The notes under the pieces: generated by a model
Seen by the model: the letters and a program-made list of their open reading frames with translations, nothing else
What the model was told of the DNA's origin: nothing
Database searches by the model: none
Source of the DNA: Pectobacterium actinidiae
GTDB taxonomy: Bacteria; Pseudomonadota; Gammaproteobacteria; Enterobacterales; Enterobacteriaceae
NCBI RefSeq assembly: GCF_000803315.1
Contig: NZ_JRMH01000002.1
Coordinates: 372,001-436,000 of the forward strand
Direction: 5' to 3'
Length of the DNA stretch: 64,000 bases
Made by a program: the position numbers and the translations under genes
Shown here: piece by piece, positions 46,700-55,299 of the stretch
Numbering within the stretch: the first letter of the stretch is position 1
Layout of the letters: the number at the start of each line of letters is the position of its first letter

Positions 46700-47632
46700 A
46701 TGACAACTACTAACATTGCCGTAATCGGCGAGTGCATGATCGAACTGTCGCAGAAGGGCACGGATCTTAACCGTGGATTTGGCGGCGATACGCTGAACAC
46801 GGCCGTTTATATTGCCCGTCAGGTAAATGCCGATAAGCTGGGCGTGCATTACGTGACGGCGCTAGGCACCGATAGCTTCAGTACCGAGATGGTTGCCGCC
46901 TGGCAAAAAGAAAAGGTAAAAACCGACCTGATTCAGCGACTGGACAACAAACTGCCCGGTTTATACTTCATTGAAACCGACGATAGCGGTGAGCGTACGT
47001 TCTACTATTGGCGTAATGATGCCGCTGCCCGCTACTGGCTGGACAGCCCGGAAGCAGAAAAAATCGGTCAATCACTGGCACACTTTGACTATCTTTATCT
47101 GAGCGGCATCAGTCTGGCGATTCTGAACGCCGAAAGCCGTCAGCGCCTCCTCGCCCTGCTGCGCGCCTGCCGTGCCAACGGCGGTAAGGTGATTTTTGAT
47201 AACAACTATCGCCCACGTCTATGGCAGAGCAAGGAAGAAACGCAGCAGGCCTACACCGACATCCTGTCCTGTACCGATATCGCATTCCTGACACTGGATG
47301 ACGAAGACATGCTCTGGGGTACGAAGCCGCTGGAAGTCGTGCTGGATCGGACGCACGGTTTGGGCGTTAGCGAAGTGGTCATCAAACGCGGTGCCGATTC
47401 CTGCATCGTGTCAGAACGTGGGCAAGAACTGGTTGATGTTCCCGCAATCAAATTATCAAAAGAGAAAGTGGTCGATACCACCGCCGCAGGCGACTCTTTC
47501 AGCGCAGGTTATCTGGCAGTACGTCTGAATGGCGGTAGCACGCAGGAAGCAGCACAGCGTGGTCACCTGACGGCCAGCACGGTCATTCAATACCGTGGCG
47601 CGATTATCCCGCTTGGCGCGATGCCAGCATGA
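46700..47632 (+). CDS. kdgK: 2-keto-3-deoxygluconate kinase KdgK
   Basis: 310 residues from the ATG at 46700 (MTTTNIAVIGECMIELSQ); upstream in-frame ATGs at 46619 and 46637 are unlikely. PfkB-family kinase: N-terminal GFGGDTLNTAVY and C-terminal DTTAAGDSFSAGYL with the catalytic Asp. It phosphorylates 2-keto-3-deoxygluconate from pectin and hexuronates. Controlled by the KdgR box upstream. A hairpin follows the stop. Confidence 0.96.
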   Translation: MTTTNIAVIGECMIELSQKGTDLNRGFGGDTLNTAVYIARQVNADKLGVHYVTALGTDSFSTEMVAAWQKEKVKTDLIQRLDNKLPGLYFIETDDSGERTFYYWRNDAAARYWLDSPEAEKIGQSLAHFDYLYLSGISLAILNAESRQRLLALLRACRANGGKVIFDNNYRPRLWQSKEETQQAYTDILSCTDIAFLTLDDEDMLWGTKPLEVVLDRTHGLGVSEVVIKRGADSCIVSERGQELVDVPAIKLSKEKVVDTTAAGDSFSAGYLAVRLNGGSTQEAAQRGHLTASTVIQYRGAIIPLGAMPA

Positions 47633-47655
47633 ACGCCGTGCATCAGATCAATGGA

Positions 47656-47675
47656 AAGGCCGCTACTGCGGCCTT
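47656..47675 (+). terminator. Hairpin after kdgK
   Basis: AAGGCCGC-TACT-GCGGCCTT, eight-base perfect stem, 24 bases after the kdgK stop. Flanking A and T runs suit a bidirectional terminator. Confidence 0.75.
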
Positions 47676-47736
47676 AGATGATGGCTCATCGGTATGGTAG
47701 AAATCTGCCTTACCGATGAGTTTGCGACTTAACGCG
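47668..47736. repeat. Direct repeat A, copy 1
   Basis: About 69 bases resembling 50221-50291 (shared GCGGCCTTA, GATGATGGCTCAT, TGCCTTACCGATGAGTTTGCG, CTTAACGCG). It contains a ten-base hairpin (CTCATCGGTA at 47685-47694 pairing with TACCGATGAG at 47711-47720) and the stop codon of the small lipoprotein gene. Confidence 0.7.
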
Positions 47737-47881
47737 CTCCCGGCGGGTTCATCGGTTGTTCCTGGAAACCGCCGCGTGGACCGCCACCACCGCCGCCGCC
47801 GCCGCCCGGAGGAGGGAACAGACAACCACTCAACATAGTGATCAGCGCGATCACCCCCGCCGCTTTAAGAGTACGACTCAT
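47729..47881 (-). CDS. 50-residue glycine-rich lipoprotein
   Basis: A frame of 50 codons starting at the ATG at 47881 with GAGGGA upstream. Signal peptide with lipobox LSGC (Cys at residue 20), then CLFPPP, a run of nine Gly, and a short Pro/Gln tail. The lipobox and ribosome site make it convincing; a 60-residue frame on the same strand in a different reading frame is basic nonsense. Function unknown. A hairpin right after the stop (47685-47720) may end the transcript. Confidence 0.75.
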   Translation of the reverse strand: MSRTLKAAGVIALITMLSGCLFPPPGGGGGGGGGPRGGFQEQPMNPPGAR

Positions 47882-48207
47882 ATTTTATCCCTCGGTGCAT
47901 TGATGAAACACGAAGGATAATAGAAGCGGTGCAAAGCAGTAACAACGAGATTTTTCCTTAAAATCCATTTATAAATAAAGAGTTACACTATCTAACGCTC
48001 TCCTGACGATATCCCGTATTTTCCCCTACACAAGTCTTTCCGCTCACCGGAATAACTCCATTCATTCAAGCACAAGCTCAAGGGGAAACACGGAGATAAG
48101 GTTCCGTAGGGAGATCTCACACCGTTATCTCCCCCGAAATCTCACTCTTTAACTGATAAGCCGTTAGCGTGCTGAAACAATGTCTTCCTCACCCTATTCG
48201 GCGGCGA
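47882..48207. other. Intergenic region between the small lipoprotein gene and the third chemoreceptor
   Basis: About 326 bases. Repeat B copy 2 lies at 48081-48152. No other structure seen. Confidence 0.5.
48081..48152. repeat. Dispersed intergenic repeat B, copy 2
   Basis: Closest copy to that at 5626-5697: AGGGGAAACACGG, AAGGTTCC, TCTCACACCG, CCCCCGAAATCTC. Internal stem GGAGATAA / TTATCTCC is perfect, whereas copy 1 preserves a pairing (GGTGA / TCGCC) with different bases at the same place, hinting at conserved structure. Confidence 0.6.
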
Positions 48208-49788
48208 TTATCTCCCCAGATATAAGTGGGGTTGATTCACCATTGGTGTGACCTGAAATACGGCGACGGCCTGTACGAGTTGCTGAGCTTGTTCTTTCAG
48301 ATTTTCCGCAGCGGCGGCACTTTCTTCCACCAAGGCAGCGTTTTGCTGAGTCACACTATCGATCTGGGTTATGGCCTGCCCAACCTGTTTCACTCCTGAG
48401 CTTTGCTCCTGGCTGGAGGCACTGATTTCGGACACGATATCCGTCACTTGATTAATCGCGGTCATAATTCGTGTCATGGTTTCGCCTGCCTCATCCACCA
48501 GTTGGCTACCTTGCTCAACCTGCCCGACGCTGTTGGTGATAAGTTCGCTGATCTCTTTCGCCGCATTAGCGCTACGTTGCGCCAAATTACGCACTTCGGA
48601 GGCGACAACGGCAAAGCCACGCCCTTGCTCACCTGCACGTGCGGCTTCTACCGCAGCGTTCAGCGCCAGGATATTGGTCTGGAAGGCAATGCTGTCAATG
48701 ACATTGATGATGTCCGAGATCTTTTTCGAACTGCTGTTGATACCTTTCATGGTTTCTATCACGCGTTCGACCATCTGCCCGCCTTCCGCTGCCAATGTTG
48801 ATGCACCAGATGCCAACTGGTTGGCCTGACGGGCATTTTCGGCGTTATTGCTGACCGTGGAGCCTAACTGCTCCATTGTGGCGGAGGTTTGTTGCAGTGC
48901 GCTGGCTTGTTCTTCTGTGCGTTGACTCAGATCCTGATTGCCCTGAGAGATTTGGATACTGGCCGTCGCCAGACTTTCAGCATTACTGCGTACACTGGTG
49001 ACGATCCCTGATAGAGACGCTTGCATCTCTTTCAATTGTGCAAGTAGGCTTACCTGGTCGTTATCCTTGACGGAAATCGGACGAGAAAGATCGCCCTGCG
49101 CCATCAGGTTGACCACCTGTGAGGCCACCAGCGGTTCTCCGCCCAACTGACGAAGCAGGCTGCGCAGAATCACTGCACCCAGTAAAATCGATGCCAGAGC
49201 AACCACAATAACCGCGAGTAACGAGATGATACGCGTGGTCATATCAATATTCTGCTGTTCCGTTACCTTGGCGTTGGCTAATTCATCCTGTGCTTTTTTC
49301 AGGGTGAACAATGCGCCAAATGTTTGATCCGCATTGGCTTTAACTTCATTTTTATTAATTTCGCTGGCATTTTTCATATCGCCAGATTCAACAGCTTGTA
49401 CCTGATGTTCCATCCCTTTACGCATCAACGTATACGATGACAGTAACCCATCAAAAGATGACGTCATACTGCTATCAATAATGGGTTTAAGCGTATTGAG
49501 CAGAGTTTCGACCTTGGTGAAATTCTCAGTGTTTTGGCTTTTCCAGGTAGCGATCGAGGCTGGATCGCCAATCGCGATCATACGGAGGATATTGATGTCG
49601 ACACGGGTGAGAAGGCCGTCAATCTGGCCGATGATCGATGCCGCCTGATAGTCTTTTTCATACAAGCTTTGTAATTCTGTTGTGGTATCAGCCTGACGGG
49701 AAAGCAAAAACGCAGCCAGTATCATAAAAGAGATAATAATTGCCGCTATCATTGTTGCTAATTTTTTCTTAACACTCCACCTATTCAT
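48208..49788 (-). CDS. Methyl-accepting chemotaxis protein without CheR pentapeptide
   Basis: 526 residues: membrane helix 8-30, helical sensor domain, second helix about 191-215, HAMP, and a complete signalling hairpin with tip motif [20 protein letters not shown] near 365. Unlike the pair at 21610-25304 it ends [11 protein letters not shown] with no NWETF-type tail, so it would depend on other receptors for methylation. Ligand unknown. Flanked on both sides by repeats A and B. Confidence 0.94.
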   Translation of the reverse strand: MNRWSVKKKLATMIAAIIISFMILAAFLLSRQADTTTELQSLYEKDYQAASIIGQIDGLLTRVDINILRMIAIGDPASIATWKSQNTENFTKVETLLNTLKPIIDSSMTSSFDGLLSSYTLMRKGMEHQVQAVESGDMKNASEINKNEVKANADQTFGALFTLKKAQDELANAKVTEQQNIDMTTRIISLLAVIVVALASILLGAVILRSLLRQLGGEPLVASQVVNLMAQGDLSRPISVKDNDQVSLLAQLKEMQASLSGIVTSVRSNAESLATASIQISQGNQDLSQRTEEQASALQQTSATMEQLGSTVSNNAENARQANQLASGASTLAAEGGQMVERVIETMKGINSSSKKISDIINVIDSIAFQTNILALNAAVEAARAGEQGRGFAVVASEVRNLAQRSANAAKEISELITNSVGQVEQGSQLVDEAGETMTRIMTAINQVTDIVSEISASSQEQSSGVKQVGQAITQIDSVTQQNAALVEESAAAAENLKEQAQQLVQAVAVFQVTPMVNQPHLYLGR

Positions 49789-50103
49789 AGATTGCTCTCA
49801 GATTGTCATCGCCTGACGTTGTAAACACAGACGGCCTTACGGCATGGTCTGCAATATGACGAAATTAGTCCCATTTTCGTTCATGAAGAATATCGACCAT
49901 TAACTGAGCGCGCTTGAATGCGAAAGGTATAATGATAGTAAAAATATTATGCAGGAATTGTAACCAAACATTAACATCTAAATTAAATTATCAATGTCGT
50001 ATATTAATAGCAATGAAAGTAATTTGATCAATGAGGCATAAATGGAACGGGAAGGTAAAAAAGCGAATCTTGCGCTGCATACTGTTCACTTAAACGTGAA
50101 CGT

Positions 50104-50172
50104 AGAGGGAAGCACGATCTGAGCTTCCGAAGGAAACCCCATACAGCGATCTCCCCCGGAATCTCAATCCTA
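50104..50172. repeat. Dispersed intergenic repeat B, copy 3 (degenerate)
   Basis: Resembles copies at 5626 and 48081 (AGGGAAGCACG, CTTCCG, AGGAAAC, ATCTCCCCCGGAATCTCAATCC), with the central stem mostly lost. Confidence 0.5.
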
Positions 50173-50220
50173 CATTCGTTATTACGCTGGCGTTAAATTG
50201 CGGACAAATCCATAAGCATC

Positions 50221-50291
50221 GCGGCCTTAAGATGATGGCTCATAAGGTGTGGCACAGGACTGCCTTACCGATGAGTTTGCGGCTTAACGCG
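50221..50291. repeat. Direct repeat A, copy 2
   Basis: Same orientation as 47668-47736; about 71 bases with a substituted centre. In copy 1 the right end is the last codons of the lipoprotein gene; here the same TTAACGCG is present without the gene, pointing to a segmental duplication around the chemoreceptor. Confidence 0.65.
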
Positions 50292-50318
50292 ATCACCTGA
50301 TGCCAAAAAGCGACAGCC

Positions 50319-51809
50319 TTACTGCCCGACAGGCGATTTTTCAGCTTCAGGTGCCACTGTCGCAGCGCTGGCAGCCGGTTCGGCAGTTGGCGTCATAATC
50401 TGGTCGTAGATTTCCTGCAACGCCTTCATATTCGCTTCCGGTTCACCTGGCTGTTGGATCAACATCAGCGTCGTATCCTGTGCCAGCTGCTGGTGCAGCT
50501 CCTGATTCAACATATCAAGCGTCAACGCAGACAGGTAGGTCTGGCGCAGCTTCTGATACTGCTCGGGAGCAATATCCACAACGCCATTCTGCTGGGAGCG
50601 CAGGCGCTGATCCATCAGGATGTCCGTGCTGGTACGCGCATAGGTGGCAAACAGCTTGTTCAGCTCATCCGTCTTACGCGCAATCAGCGCATCAAACTCT
50701 TGCTGTGTCAGCCCTTTTTCACGCAGCGTCGCCAACTCACGCGCCATAAACGTCACGCCCGGCTCAACGCCCTCGCTATTCGGTACATCCATATGAATCG
50801 CGCATTGAGAACGGGTATAAAACACATTGCAGTCGAAGCGGAGGTTGTTGCTCTTCAGTGAGCTCTTCTCCAGCGCCTGTTGCAGGTGCCAGAACATCGC
50901 CTCCCGCGTCATATCACCCAGCCAGTAGCGAACCAGCGCCTGCGATTCACGAATCGGATGCCACGGGGCATCCCACATGAGCGACAACGTATCCTGCTGG
51001 ACGTTGTTATTCATCAGGCTGATCGCCTGCTGCGGTAGCGGGCTTAATGTCGGCAACGGCGCTGGCGCTTCACGTTTTCCTGCCAACGGGGAGAAGACTT
51101 TCCCGATCTGCTCGCTCACGCTGCGGTTATCCACATGACCGACGATGTAGAGCGTCATCGCATCTGGCGTGTACCAGGTTTTATAAAACTGCTGGAGCTG
51201 CTCGCCATTCAACGGCGGTTTGACGTCCTGAGCAGGATCGTGCGCCAGCAGGGGTGAGCCTTTCAGGCGATAGCGCCAGCTCGGATCTTGTGGGTTAACC
51301 GGAAAGGTTTCCACCTGATCGGGTACCTTCAACGCAGCCTGTAGGTTTTTTTCGTCGAACGTCATCTGCCCTGCACTTTCCGCCAGCCACGTAAGCGCTT
51401 CTTTCAGCAATTCGGGGCGATTATTCGGCAAACTCAGGTTATATGACGTGTAGTCGTACGAGACAATGACCGGAGGTAGAACGCGTGAGCTGTTAGCGTC
51501 CCGCATCCACATGGAAGGTCGCTGAGCGGCGGACAGCTTATCGCCAGGCGCTAAGGCCAGACGGGGAAGAAAATGGGCAAAACCTACCTGCTGAGCGTTT
51601 TCCAGAAGTGACCCGGCATTAACAACCAGACGCAGCTCAACCCGATCGCCGGGGCGCTGTGGTGTGGTCAATAACTGCCAGGTAAAACCATTATCAAGCT
51701 TACCCTGCTGCCAGGCAGGATCGGGCTGTAGTGCTTCAGCCTGCACGCTGCTGCTGACTGCGGCCAGCAACAAACCACCAACGAAAAGCGCCTTTTTGGT
51801 GCCCTGCAT
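50319..51809 (-). CDS. yhjJ: M16-family peptidase-like protein YhjJ, zinc motif lost
   Basis: 496 residues with signal peptide (core LFVGGLLLAAVSS, cut after QA). Two M16 domains. The inverted zinc motif HxxEH of active insulinase-type peptidases would be at residues 79-83, GFAHFLPRL: the first His remains, but Glu82 is Pro and the second His is Arg, so it cannot bind catalytic zinc. It is probably a periplasmic non-catalytic M16 protein, like subunit halves of other M16 enzymes. Position between kdgK and dctA matches E. coli yhjJ. Confidence 0.92.
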   Translation of the reverse strand: MQGTKKALFVGGLLLAAVSSSVQAEALQPDPAWQQGKLDNGFTWQLLTTPQRPGDRVELRLVVNAGSLLENAQQVGFAHFLPRLALAPGDKLSAAQRPSMWMRDANSSRVLPPVIVSYDYTSYNLSLPNNRPELLKEALTWLAESAGQMTFDEKNLQAALKVPDQVETFPVNPQDPSWRYRLKGSPLLAHDPAQDVKPPLNGEQLQQFYKTWYTPDAMTLYIVGHVDNRSVSEQIGKVFSPLAGKREAPAPLPTLSPLPQQAISLMNNNVQQDTLSLMWDAPWHPIRESQALVRYWLGDMTREAMFWHLQQALEKSSLKSNNLRFDCNVFYTRSQCAIHMDVPNSEGVEPGVTFMARELATLREKGLTQQEFDALIARKTDELNKLFATYARTSTDILMDQRLRSQQNGVVDIAPEQYQKLRQTYLSALTLDMLNQELHQQLAQDTTLMLIQQPGEPEANMKALQEIYDQIMTPTAEPAASAATVAPEAEKSPVGQ

Positions 51810-52167
51810 GTGAACCCCTACTCATAGCTATCCAACATAATAATGTGGTTATTGTTGATCATTATGGTGGCCTTGCGTCTGCCACCGCACACTCTCGTGG
51901 ATATATCACGGAAAAAATTAAAGACGCGAAGTGTACCATTCCCTTAGACCGCGCGCTTTTGTCTATGTCACTCCAGAAGACGAAATAATCTGCAAAAAAG
52001 GTAAAAATAGTCATATTTAACAATATTTTTACTTTTCATGCCGGGTAAGAAAGGAGGGAGCAACGGTTTGGTTAAACATGTGGTAGACAAAAAAATTCCC
52101 CACGGAGCGTTAACGCCGTGGGGAACTGATTTAAAAAACTATGTTGAAATGATAACTACAACCGGAA
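51810..52167. other. Intergenic region between yhjJ and dctA
   Basis: About 360 bases: yhjJ promoter side and the dctA terminator at 52096-52125. Nothing else clear. Confidence 0.5.
52096..52125 (-). terminator. Rho-independent terminator of dctA
   Basis: TTCCCCACGG / CCGTGGGGAA ten-base perfect stem with a ten-base loop; on the minus strand the descending arm runs into seven T. About 43 bases after the dctA stop. Confidence 0.9.
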
Positions 52168-53460
52168 TTATGACTGCGCAGTTGGTGTGGCTGCGTTATC
52201 GTTCTTGTTGGTGCCAGACAGTTCAGCATCCAGTTTCTTCTCGTCCAGCTCGCGGCAGTATTTCGCTACCACGATGGTCGCCACACCGTTACCAATCAGG
52301 TTGGTCAGCGCGCGGGCTTCTGACATGAAGCGGTCAATACCCAGAATCAGCGCCAGACCAGCAACTGGCAGGTGGCCTACGGCAGACAGCGTTGCCGCCA
52401 GCACGATGAAACCACTTCCCGTCACGCCCGCTGCGCCTTTAGAGGACAGCAGCAGTACCACCAGCAGCGTAATCTGATGCCAGATATCCATGTGGCTGTT
52501 GGTCGCCTGAGCGATAAATACCGCCGCCATCGTCAGATAGATGGAGGTGCCATCAAGGTTGAACGAGTAACCGGTAGGGATCACCAGACCCACGACAGAT
52601 TTTTTACAACCGACCTTCTCCATTTTCTCCAGCATACGTGGCAGCACGGATTCAGAAGAAGATGTGCCCAGTACGATCAGCAGTTCTTCACGGATATAGC
52701 GAATGAATTTGAAGATGCTGAAGCCTGTCGCTCTGGCAATACTGCCCAGAACTAGGAACACGAACAGCACACAGGTGATGTAGAAGCAAGCGATCAGCTG
52801 TCCCAGCTGTATCAGCGTACCGACACCATATTTACCGATGGTGAAGGCCATAGCACCGAACGCACCCAGCGGAGCCAGTTTCATGATCATGTTAATGACG
52901 CCGAAAATGACCTTGGAGAAGCTGTCGATCACGTCAAAAATCACTTTGCCTTTTGGCCCTAAGCGGTGCAACGCAAAGCCAAACATCACAGCAAACAGCA
53001 GAACCTGCAAGATATTACCGCTGGCAAACGCACCGACCACGCTCGCTGGAATCACATCCATCAGGAACGGAATCAGACCCTGTTGCGAAGCCTGTTGGGT
53101 ATAAACCGCCACCGCAGACGCATCAAGCGTACTTGGATCGATGTTCATGCCCACGCCAGGTTGCACCACGTTGACCACGACCAGGCCGATAATCAGCGCA
53201 ATTGTACTGACTATTTCAAAATACAGCAGGGCGACCGCACCAGTACGACCGACCGACTTCATACTTTCCATGCCTGCGATACCGGTGACTACCGTACAGA
53301 AGATAACCGGCGCAATAATCATTTTAATTAATTTAACAAACCCATCGCCCAGCGGCTTCATTTGCTCACCAAGCTGGGGGTAGAAATGCCCCAACAGTAT
53401 CCCTATTGTAATGGCGGCAAGAACTTGAAAATAAAGACTTTTAAAAATTGATGTTTTCAT
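52168..53460 (-). CDS. dctA: C4-dicarboxylate/proton symporter DctA
   Basis: 430 residues, glutamate-transporter (DAACS) fold. Motifs: [19 protein letters not shown] near residue 43, [17 protein letters not shown] (serine-rich re-entrant loop HP1) near 265, [18 protein letters not shown] near 296, and [16 protein letters not shown] (HP2) near 340. It imports succinate, fumarate and malate. In E. coli it is under CRP and DcuSR control; I could not place those sites. Confidence 0.97.
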   Translation of the reverse strand: MKTSIFKSLYFQVLAAITIGILLGHFYPQLGEQMKPLGDGFVKLIKMIIAPVIFCTVVTGIAGMESMKSVGRTGAVALLYFEIVSTIALIIGLVVVNVVQPGVGMNIDPSTLDASAVAVYTQQASQQGLIPFLMDVIPASVVGAFASGNILQVLLFAVMFGFALHRLGPKGKVIFDVIDSFSKVIFGVINMIMKLAPLGAFGAMAFTIGKYGVGTLIQLGQLIACFYITCVLFVFLVLGSIARATGFSIFKFIRYIREELLIVLGTSSSESVLPRMLEKMEKVGCKKSVVGLVIPTGYSFNLDGTSIYLTMAAVFIAQATNSHMDIWHQITLLVVLLLSSKGAAGVTGSGFIVLAATLSAVGHLPVAGLALILGIDRFMSEARALTNLIGNGVATIVVAKYCRELDEKKLDAELSGTNKNDNAATPTAQS

Positions 53461-53779
53461 ACATACGTCCTATGGTGGGGAAAACACAGGAGGGGAATAG
53501 GGTACGAAAATGCCGCCTGTGATTGCGCCGAAAAGTAACATTGCAATAACAAGCTGAGAATGTTTTATAAGTTTAGTTTGTGAACGACAGGTTAAAAACA
53601 AGAGCTGAATCACGTCAGCAGGAATTATAAAGAAACATTCGTGCAATTTACTTGTAACAGATGCACGTTTTTCCGGCAGAGCGATTGCTTTGGAAAGCCC
53701 TCAAACCCCCGCCATACGGGGAATTCACCTTTCAGGAAACCCACCTATAAAAAGTAACATTTGCGTTACCTGTGAATGT
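53461..53779. other. dctA upstream region / missing EAL segment
   Basis: About 320 bases between dctA and the truncated yhjK-like gene on the same strand. It is too short for the missing EAL domain (about 750 bases) and shows no recognisable EAL codons in any minus-strand frame by eye. Confidence 0.5.
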
Positions 53780-54964
53780 TCAGGAAGGCACCGTGAGATG
53801 GTGAATTCCGCATTTTTTATCGCGTCGTGCCAACTGCATAGCAAAACGTGCCTGGGATAAAAGCAGCGCCGCCTCCTCGGGTCGAGGATCGGTCATGGTG
53901 AGGATACCGACGCTGACAGCCCGCGCAGGCTCTGAATCCGCAGGTAAAAAGGGTGAATTAATCGCCAGCATCACGTTTTGCGCCCAATCTTGCGCCTGTC
54001 CGGCGGATTGCAGCGGCTTCCCGATGATAGCGAACTCATCACAGTCGAGACGCGCCAGATAGACTAGCCCTGACTCGTTTTGTTCTTCAATCGCCGCGCA
54101 GAGCTGCTTTGCCAGCGTGTCTACCTTGCCCTGCTTGCTGGCGGACGAATCAAGCCCGAAAACCAGCAGACTGAACGGTGTTGCGTCAGCCAGACGCTGT
54201 TCAAGACGTCGCATGAAGTGCGCGTTATCCGGCAACCCCGCCCCTTCCGTTCCGGCAGAAAGCGACTGCGCCAGCAGTTGTTGATTGCGGTTATAGCTGC
54301 GCACCAGCGCGCCCAGCTCATCGTCCTGATGCCAGGGCGGCAGCGTAAGTTGACGGTGGAGCATGTCGTCCGGCGGTAGATGCTGTAACTCGACAATAAT
54401 CCCCCGCAGCGGATGTATCAGCAGGCGGTTAATGCACCAGGTAATGGCGATCGACATAATCAACGCCAGCAGCAGGTACGTCGCCAGCATGGTTGAAAAG
54501 GTACTGACGATAAATTGATACATCCGGTAGGAATCCGCCTGCAACACCAGATGCGCCAGCGGAGCCGAATACTGCGTCTGCGGCGGCGAATAGAGCGGAA
54601 TAGAGATGCGGATCGGCAGCTTAAAAACCCGAGCGATCCAGTCTGGCACGGGACGCTCTTTCGGGAAATTCGCGTGTAGCGTCTGGAAATCATCCGGCAG
54701 CAGCACATCTGCCCGGCTCAGAAAAGCAACTGGCAACAGGCTATCCAGAATATTGCCCGCCCGCTGCACTTCCCCTTGTAACACCGCATCTGTCAGCGGT
54801 TGACGCACGGAATACGCGATGCTCTCCAACTGCTTGGCATAATCTTCACGGCGCTGATGAACGAAGTGAAAGAGCTGTATGACGATGAACAGGCTGATCG
54901 TCACCAGTGCCACGGCTGACACGGCTGTCATCTGTTTAATCGTTAATGAACGTCTGAGCCGCAA
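53780..54964 (-). CDS. HmsP/YhjK-like protein lacking the EAL domain
   Basis: 394 residues from a TTG at 54964 with GGAG seven bases upstream. N-terminal membrane helix (LVTISLFIVIQLF), periplasmic sensor, second helix around residue 160, HAMP (LIHPLRGIIVELQHLPP), then a GGDEF-like domain whose signature is degenerate: RLDCDEFAII instead of GGDEF. Full-length homologues (about 650 residues) go on to an EAL phosphodiesterase domain; here the protein stops after RRDKKCGIHHL. So neither cyclase nor phosphodiesterase activity is expected; it may be a receptor or a decaying gene. Adjacent to the bcs cluster, the position of yhjK. Confidence 0.85.
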   Translation of the reverse strand: MRLRRSLTIKQMTAVSAVALVTISLFIVIQLFHFVHQRREDYAKQLESIAYSVRQPLTDAVLQGEVQRAGNILDSLLPVAFLSRADVLLPDDFQTLHANFPKERPVPDWIARVFKLPIRISIPLYSPPQTQYSAPLAHLVLQADSYRMYQFIVSTFSTMLATYLLLALIMSIAITWCINRLLIHPLRGIIVELQHLPPDDMLHRQLTLPPWHQDDELGALVRSYNRNQQLLAQSLSAGTEGAGLPDNAHFMRRLEQRLADATPFSLLVFGLDSSASKQGKVDTLAKQLCAAIEEQNESGLVYLARLDCDEFAIIGKPLQSAGQAQDWAQNVMLAINSPFLPADSEPARAVSVGILTMTDPRPEEAALLLSQARFAMQLARRDKKCGIHHLTVPS

Positions 54965-55299
54965 GCGCTTTCTCCGTCAACCTTTTATGCAGACCTGAAT
55001 ACCTGGCCCACCAAACCACAAACAGGTGAGCAATACAAAACGCGAAAAACGCGCACGCGTTACACACGGCGACACGATTTACACGAGGCAAATAGTATAA
55101 GGCAGCTTATCGCCGCCTTAACGCTGTTTTCTGCTGGTGTTTCGGGGATTTCATCTTAATCCTAGGCTACCCTCGGCAGCAGCGATAACGCGGCCTCAGA
55201 ATAGGGGATATCCGCTGCATAAGCCAGCACGGCTATGCGTAGAGCAGACAGGGAAATCGGGCAGGATTCTCACCTGCCCGATAAAATGATGGGATAACG
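54965..55299. other. Intergenic region between yhjK-like gene and bcsG
   Basis: About 335 bases with the bcsG-side hairpin at 55256-55282 and promoter of the yhjK-like gene. Nothing else recognised. Confidence 0.45.
55256..55282 (-). terminator. Hairpin after bcsG
   Basis: ATCGGGCAGG / CCTGCCCGAT ten-base perfect stem with a seven-base loop, 18 bases after the stop of bcsG; short T run on the minus strand. Likely end of the bcsEFG transcript. Confidence 0.7.

Larger units (their letters stand above)
49789..50318. other. Intergenic region between third chemoreceptor and yhjJ
   Basis: About 530 bases: the chemoreceptor promoter, then repeat B copy 3 (50104-50172) and repeat A copy 2 (50221-50291). 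A 26-codon frame at 50042-50122 runs into repeat B and is not convincing. Confidence 0.5.

Noticed and set aside
47643..47825. 60-codon minus-strand frame near kdgK
   Set aside because: Basic low-complexity product in a different frame from the 50-residue lipoprotein, which has a lipobox and ribosome site.
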